From positions 1,027,715 through 1,091,714 of the forward strand of contig NZ_LN929908.1 of the NCBI RefSeq assembly GCF_001494595.1: DNA of 64,000 bases. Reading direction: 5' to 3'. A model generated the notes under the pieces. The model worked only from the letters and a program-made list of their open reading frames with translations, was not told the origin of the DNA and did no database searches. Of the stretch, positions 59,104 to 64,000 are shown piece by piece (positions within the stretch are counted from its first letter, which is position 1; every line of letters begins with the position of its first letter). This DNA comes from Mycobacterium sp. M26. GTDB lineage: Bacteria > Actinomycetota > Actinomycetes > Mycobacteriales > Mycobacteriaceae. Made by a program: the position numbers and the translations under genes.

Positions 59104-62100
59104 TTAGCCGCCGGCGCCACCTGTTCCCGCGGTTCCGCCGCTACCGCCGGGGCCACCTGTCGTGCTGCTGGGTCCGGTTCCGGCGGTGCCGGCGCCTCCG
59201 GTGGTTCCCGCCTTGCCTGCGCCGGTCACCCCGGTTCCGCCGGTGCCGCCGGTGCCGCCGGTGCCACCCGTGCCACCCGTGCCGCCACCGCCATTGCCGT
59301 TGCCGCCGGAACCACCAACACCACCGGTGGCCCCGTTGCCGCCCTTGCCGCCGGTGCTGACAAGCGCGTTGCCGCCGTTGCCGCCCGCGCCGCCAACCCC
59401 GCCCTGGCCGCCGCTGCCGCCGACGCCGGTGTTACCCGTGCCGGCACCGCCGAGGCCACCGACGCCGGCCGCGCCGCCCGTGCCGCCGGCACCGCCGACG
59501 ATCACCAGCGTGCCTCCGCCTGCCCCTGCCGCGCCGCCGGCACCACCCTGGCCGCCTTGTCCGCCCGCTCCGCCGGCCGTCCCGGTGTTGGCGCCGCCGG
59601 TGCCGCCCTGTCCGCCGACGCCGCCGACGCCACCTTGGCCGCCGGCGCCGCCGCCGACTCCGCCGATGCCTGCGCCGCCGGTGCCACCGGCGCCTGCTGC
59701 ACCGCCCGCGCCGCCGACGCCGCCGGTGCCTCCGGCCGCGGCTGTGGTGGACGCGGTGCCGGTGGTGCCTTGGCCGCCCTGGCCGCCGGTGCCACCCTTG
59801 CCGCCAGCGCCGCCGGATCCCGTGGAACCTGTTGCGCCGCCACCGGTTCCGCCGGTGCCTGCCGCACCTGCAGTGCCGCCGGTGCCGCCTTGGCCACCCT
59901 GACCGCCGGCCCCGCCCGCGGTTCCGGTGTTGGCGCCGCCGGTACCGCCCTGGCCACCTTGACCGCCGACACCACCCTGGCCGCCGGCACCGCCGCCGAC
60001 TCCGCCGATGCCCGCGCCGCCGGTACCGCCTTGGCCGGCCGTGCCGCCCTGTCCACCCTGACCGCCTGCTCCCGCAGCCGAAGCGGTGGCCGAGTCAGTG
60101 CCGGTCGTACCGGTACCGCCGGTGCCGCCGGCGCCGCCCTTGCCGCCTTGGCCGCCGGTTCCGGTGGTTCCTGTTGCGCCACCGCCGGTTCCACCCAGAC
60201 CGGCTGCACCCGCGGTGCCGCCAGTGCCACCCTGGCCACCAGCGCCGCCTTGTCCGCCGGTGTTGCCGGTGTTGTTGCCGCCGAGACCGCCCTGGCCGCC
60301 GGTGCCGCCGACACCGCCCTGACCGCCTGCACCGCCGCCGACGCCACCGATACCGGCACCACCGGTGCCACCAGTACCCGCTGTGCCGCCTTGTCCGCCT
60401 TGGCCGCCCGCCGTCGGCGCGGTGGCCGAATCGGTGCCGGTGGTGCCTGTGCCACCTTGGCCGCCCTTGCCACCGGTGCCACCGGTGCCGCCGGTGCCGG
60501 TGGTTCCTGTTGTGCCGCCGCCTGTTCCGCCGGTGCCCGCTGCGCCGGCCGTGCCGCCGGTGCCGCCCTGGCCGCCGGCGCCGCCTTGTCCGCCGGTGTT
60601 GCCGGTGTTGTTGCCACCGAGACCGCCTTGGCCGCCGGTGCCGCCGACGCCACCTTGGCCGCCCGTGCCGCCGCCGACGCCGCCGATGCCGGCACCACCC
60701 GTGCCGCCTTGGCCTGCTGTGCCGCCTTGTCCGCCTTGGCCGCCCGCGGTCGGCGCTGTTGTGGAGTCGGTGCCGGTGGTGCCGGTGCCGCCTTGGCCGC
60801 CCTTGCCGCCGGTACCACCGGTTCCTCCAGTACCGGTGGAACCGGTGGTGCCACCGCCGGTTCCACCGGTGCCCGCTGCGCCGGCCGTTCCGCCGGTGCC
60901 GCCCTGGCCGCCGGCGCCACCTTGTCCGCTGGTGTTGCCGGTGTTGTTGCCGCCGGTGCCGCCCTGGCCACCCTGACCGCCAACGCCGCCCTGGCCGCCG
61001 GAGCCACCGCCGACGCCGCCAATACCGGCACCACCCGTACCGCCGGCGCCCGCCGTTCCGCCTTGTCCGCCCTGTCCACCGGTTGTCGGGGCAGTAGTGG
61101 AGTCGATGCCGGTGGCGCCGGTTCCACCTGTGCCACCGGTGCCGCCCTTGCCGCCTTGGCCGCCGGTACCGGTGGATCCTGTTGCACCACCGCCTGTTCC
61201 ACCCAGACCGGCTGCGCCGGCGGTTCCGCCGGTGCCGCCCTGGCCGCCGGCTCCGCCTTGTCCGCCGGTGTTGCCGGTGTTGTTGCCACCGGTGCCGCCC
61301 TGGCCGCCGGTACCACCGACGCCGCCCTGACCACCAGCGCCGCCGCCTATGCCGCCAATACCGGCACCGCCCGTACCACCGGTACCCGCCGTTCCGCCCT
61401 GACCGCCTTGCCCGCCCGCGGTGGGCGCCGTGGCCGAGCTGGTGCCCGCCGTACCTTGGCCGCCGGTCCCACCAGTACCGCCCTTACCGCCTTGACCGCC
61501 GGTACCGGTGGATCCTGTTGCACCGCCGCCTGTTCCACCCAGACCGGCTGCACCTGCGGTTCCGCCGGTGCCACCCTGGCCGCCGGCTCCGCCTTGGCCG
61601 CCGGTGTTGCCGGTGTTGTTACCACCGGTGCCGCCCTGGCCGCCGGTACCACCGACGCCGCCCTGACCACCAGCGCCGCCGCCGACTCCGCCGATACCGG
61701 CGCCGCCGGTGCCGCCCTGCCCGGCGGTACCACCTTGTCCGCCCTGTCCACCCGCGGTGGGTGCCGTCGTGGAGTCGGTGCCGGTGGTGCCGGCACCGCC
61801 TTGTCCACCGGTGCCGCCCGCCCCCGTTACCGCCCCTGCCGCCGGACTGCAGAGCCACGGTGGTCGACCCGCCTGCGCCGCCGTTGCCCCCGTGGCCCAG
61901 CCATAGTGCCGACCCACCATTGCCGCCGGACTGGCCGGACTGCCCGGCGCCACCGTTGCCGCCATTGCCGATGATTCCGGACGTCCCGCCGTTACCGCCG
62001 CCCCAGCCACTGCCACCGTTGCCGTACAGCAGGCCCGCGTTACCGCCGTTGCAGCTGCCCGAGGCCGCGGTGCAGTCCCCGACCACCGTGCCGTAGCTGT

Positions 62101-62755
62101 AGCCGTTGCCGACGAGCAGGCCGGCGTCCGGGTGGTCGGCGGTGCCGTCGCCGATCAGCTGCGACATGAACGAGCTGAGCGTGCCTACCCAGGGCAGGCT
62201 CGGGAAGGTCGGCAGCAATGGCACCGCCGACACCGAGTACGCGGTCGGGGTGGCGGCCGCGGGCAGCGGAGTCGTGAGTCTGAGCGCCGGAGCGGCGGTA
62301 TCGGTCGACGTCGCGGCGGCTGGTGACACGGTGATGGTCCTGGACACCGATGCGGGCAGGGCGGCGCGGCCGGTTGTCGCGCGGCTTGCCGCGGAGGGGG
62401 CAGAAGTGGGCTGCGAATTCGCTGCTCGGGTGTGTGGCCGGGGCTTGCCGGTGGAACCAGAGCTGGCCTTCGGTGCGCTGGCGGCACCACCGCTGGCCTG
62501 GGATTTGGCACCGGCGGTGGCGTGCTGTGATGACGAGTCGTCGTCCGGTGCGGCGTTGGCGACGCCGGTGGCACCCGCTAGTGATGCGCAGAAACCGACC
62601 GTGAGGGCCCCGGCACCGAGCCAGGTGGAGACATCACTGTGCTGCTCGGGAACGCGATGGCGGGCGCGACTGCGCTGTGCCTTGGCCTTCCCGTTAGCCG
62701 CACGGTGTTTTGCTGTCACAGCGCGTTTCCGGTCTCCTGTCACCCCAGGGGTCAA
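59104..62755 (-). pseudogene. Large PGRS-type glycine-rich secreted protein, split by a one-base frameshift
   Basis: Read from ATG 62755: a basic N-terminus, a hydrophobic segment (WLGAGALTVGFCASLAGATGV) and a cleavage-like ANAAP, so probably secreted; a Ser/Ala/Thr-rich linker; a [17 protein letters not shown] segment; then GNGG-type PGRS repeats. It lacks an N-terminal PE domain. The frame breaks at the C5 run 61821-61825 (G5 in the mRNA): removing one G restores [12 protein letters not shown] and continues in a 970-residue open frame to the stop at 59104, about 1216 residues in all. As given, translation from 62755 leaves the PGRS frame and ends at 61619. This may be a real mutation, phase variation or a sequencing error. 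The function of such cell-surface proteins is not established. Confidence 0.8.
59560..61810 (-). repeat. Tandem ~336-bp (112-residue) coding repeats in the PGRS gene
   Basis: A marker segment ([12 protein letters not shown] on the protein) recurs at + strand 60413, 60749, 61085, 61421 and 61757, exactly 336 bp apart; two more degenerate copies lie to the left (markers near 60075 and 59740). Each unit carries [24 protein letters not shown] and GGKGG blocks in fixed order. Confidence 0.85.
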
Positions 62756-63407
62756 ATGCTAACAAGGGGACAAGCAATTTCAGCAAATGGTTGTGCGGTT
62801 TCTTAGAGCCCATTCAATATGTGACCGTACATTTCCCCTATAGGTGTATGGTCAGCGCGCACGATGATCGATATGCGCACGTATTGTGTGCGTTTTCATA
62901 GGTGATGATCGGCAGTGCTCAGTGGTTCTCTACGGCCAACGTCTGGGACCAGGTGCTTGGGTTTTGACATGCGTGGACTGGCATTATCGCGGGTCGCTTT
63001 TGAACGGCTATTTAATCGTCCCGGCGACGACTTCAATTCATTCATTATCGAAAAACAGACGATATTCCGGTTTAGCTGAGTGCCGGCGTGAGGAGCGCGA
63101 TTGCGGTGGGGTGTGGCCGTCCATGTTCGGCATCGGGCTACATTCGGGTGCTGCTCGCAAACAATGGTGCGCAGTTGTGTACCCATGTACGAGCCTGGGG
63201 TGGGCGGCCTGAAACAGCCTTGCTGGACAAGGAGACTCGGGAGCAGCGCCGGGTAGCGGCTGAAATTTTCCACGGTGTCAAATACCGATGTGATTCGACG
63301 GCAACCGCTTTCGACGGGCGGCCGAGTCAAGCGCCGTGTTTCGTCAGCGTGCCAGCGTGCGAATCATGGCGCATACCAACGCCGTACACGTGTGACCTGG
63401 GTAGCGG
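62756..63407. other. Intergenic region between two PGRS genes
   Basis: About 650 bp of lower GC than the flanks. Short open frames on both strands lack ribosome sites and protein-like composition. It must contain the promoter of the PGRS gene starting at 62755. The only clear structure is the inverted repeat at 62822-62854. Confidence 0.5.
62822..62854. promoter_or_regulatory. Long imperfect inverted repeat upstream of the PGRS gene
   Basis: TGACCGTACA (62822-62831) and TGTATGGTCA (62845-62854) are inverted copies with one mismatch and a 13-nt spacer. It lies 67-99 bp upstream of the start at 62755, a suitable place for an operator. Confidence 0.45.
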
Positions 63408-64000
63408 CTATGTAGTGCCGGTCGTACCGCCAGGCCCGATGGAACCGTTGCCCGCCAGACCGGTGCCCGCTGAGCCGCCGATCCCGGCGACCGCGTTGGC
63501 GATCAACAATGCGAACGCGCTACCGCCGATCCCGCCCCCGCCGCCGGTCGAGCCCGCGTTGACACCGGGACCACCTGCGCCGCCGTCGCCACCGAACGCC
63601 ACTCCACCGACGAGGTTGTAGGAGGTGCCGCCCTGTCCGCCGGTTCCCCCTGTCGTGCCACCGGAGCCGCCGTCGCCGCCGTCGCCGCCGATGGCATTGC
63701 CCGCGGTTCCGAAGAGGTAGTAGCCCATTACGCCGATGCCGCCGTCGCCGCCATTACCGCCGGTCACGGTGCCGGTTCCGCCGTCTCCGCCGGTGCCGCC
63801 GATGACGTTGCCGTAGCCGACGCTGATGGCCGCTCCGCCGGTTCCGCCATTACCGCCGATGACACCGCTGCCGCCATTACCGCCGGCTCCGGCGGTCAGG
63901 ACACTGCCGCCGCCCGTGCCGCCGTTGCCGCCGGTGCCACCCGTGCTGTTACCACCGTTGCCGCCGGTGCCTGCAACACCGGGGAGGCCGGAACTGCCGC
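63408..64000 (-). CDS. PGRS-type glycine-rich protein, 5' end outside window
   Basis: The minus-strand frame is open from the window edge to the stop at 63408; about 197 residues of C-terminus are visible. Composition is GGxGG repeats with non-repeat islands (IGVMGYYLFGTAGNAIGG, SYNLVGGVAFGG, SAFALLIANAVAG). A GTG at 63767 is an internal codon, since the PGRS pattern continues upstream of it. It differs from the neighbour in lacking the 112-residue repeat unit. Likely surface-exposed; function unknown. The N-terminal domain type (PE or signal peptide) cannot be seen. Confidence 0.8.
   Translation of the reverse strand, partial: GSSGLPGVAGTGGNGGNSTGGTGGNGGTGGGSVLTAGAGGNGGSGVIGGNGGTGGAAISVGYGNVIGGTGGDGGTGTVTGGNGGDGGIGVMGYYLFGTAGNAIGGDGGDGGSGGTTGGTGGQGGTSYNLVGGVAFGGDGGAGGPGVNAGSTGGGGGIGGSAFALLIANAVAGIGGSAGTGLAGNGSIGPGGTTGTT

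Noticed and set aside
59560..61810. Regular repeats that could suggest a CRISPR array.
   Set aside because: Period is 336 bp, the repeats are coding (Gly-rich), there are no short unique spacers and no cas genes.
59557..61974. 805-residue plus-strand open frame rich in Ala/Gly/Thr.
   Set aside because: It is the complement of the PGRS repeats in another frame; the minus-strand frame shows GGxGG pattern and a signal peptide, this one shows neither.
62896..63330. 144-residue minus-strand and 177-residue plus-strand frames between the PGRS genes.
   Set aside because: No ribosome site, no recognisable or biased composition, and the plus-strand one runs antisense into the next PGRS gene.

Overview
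The window is GC-rich actinobacterial DNA, almost certainly from a mycobacterium (Mycobacterium sensu lato). It carries PGRS-type glycine-rich genes at the right end, a PE-PPE-domain protein, a FadD-type fatty acyl-AMP ligase beside a Mas-like polyketide synthase, DrrABC-type transport genes, and Rv1524/Rv1526c-type glycosyltransferases. The whole stretch up to about 59.1 kb reads as one large locus for a surface glycolipopeptide of glycopeptidolipid (GPL) type. Its NRPS layout is not that of the textbook GPL assembly line.

Layout. 1-10.2 kb: two tandem Gfo/Idh oxidoreductases (the first cut by the window edge), a GMC oxidoreductase, a PE-PPE-domain hydrolase/acyltransferase, a GT4 glycosyltransferase, two methyltransferases and a second GMC oxidoreductase. 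10.4-15.7 kb (+): a GT1 glycosyltransferase, a nucleotide-sugar dehydrogenase, an SDR epimerase/decarboxylase and a second GT1 enzyme. 15.7-28.8 kb (-): a long apparent operon running DUF2505 protein, four paralogous OafA-type acyltransferases with C-terminal SGNH domains, an SDR epimerase, and a DrrA-DrrB-DrrC ABC exporter. 28.9-48.4 kb (+): a methyltransferase, a third GT1 enzyme, MbtH and two giant NRPSs. 48.4-50.5 kb (-): a PF10118 protein, an isoprenylcysteine-methyltransferase-like membrane protein and a 75-residue hypothetical protein. 50.7-59.1 kb: a reducing PKS (-) and a divergent FAAL (+). 59.1-64.0 kb (-): two PGRS genes, the first frameshifted and the second cut by the window edge.

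How the parts may work together (inference). FAAL and PKS make an acyl chain. The starter C domain of NRPS1 attaches it to residue 1. The assembly line [C-A-T-E] / [C-A-T, C-A-T, C-A-T-E, C-T] builds an N-acyl tetrapeptide with residues 1 and 4 epimerised. GT1/GT4 enzymes glycosylate hydroxy amino acids, SDR and dehydrogenase enzymes supply sugars, methyltransferases and four acyltransferases decorate them, and the ABC transporter exports the product. This recalls the serine-containing GPL of M. xenopi (acyl-Ser-Ser-Phe-alloThr methyl ester) more than the GPL-C core of M. smegmatis or M. avium.

The most notable non-coding signals are two tandem CRP-type operators upstream of mbtH, a conserved 13-nt box before three of the four acyltransferase genes, and a one-nucleotide length offset that separates NRPS1 from NRPS2. 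Further structural oddities are an in-frame 66-bp duplication inside NRPS2, an NRPS terminus with neither thioesterase nor reductase, and a homopolymer frameshift in the large PGRS gene.
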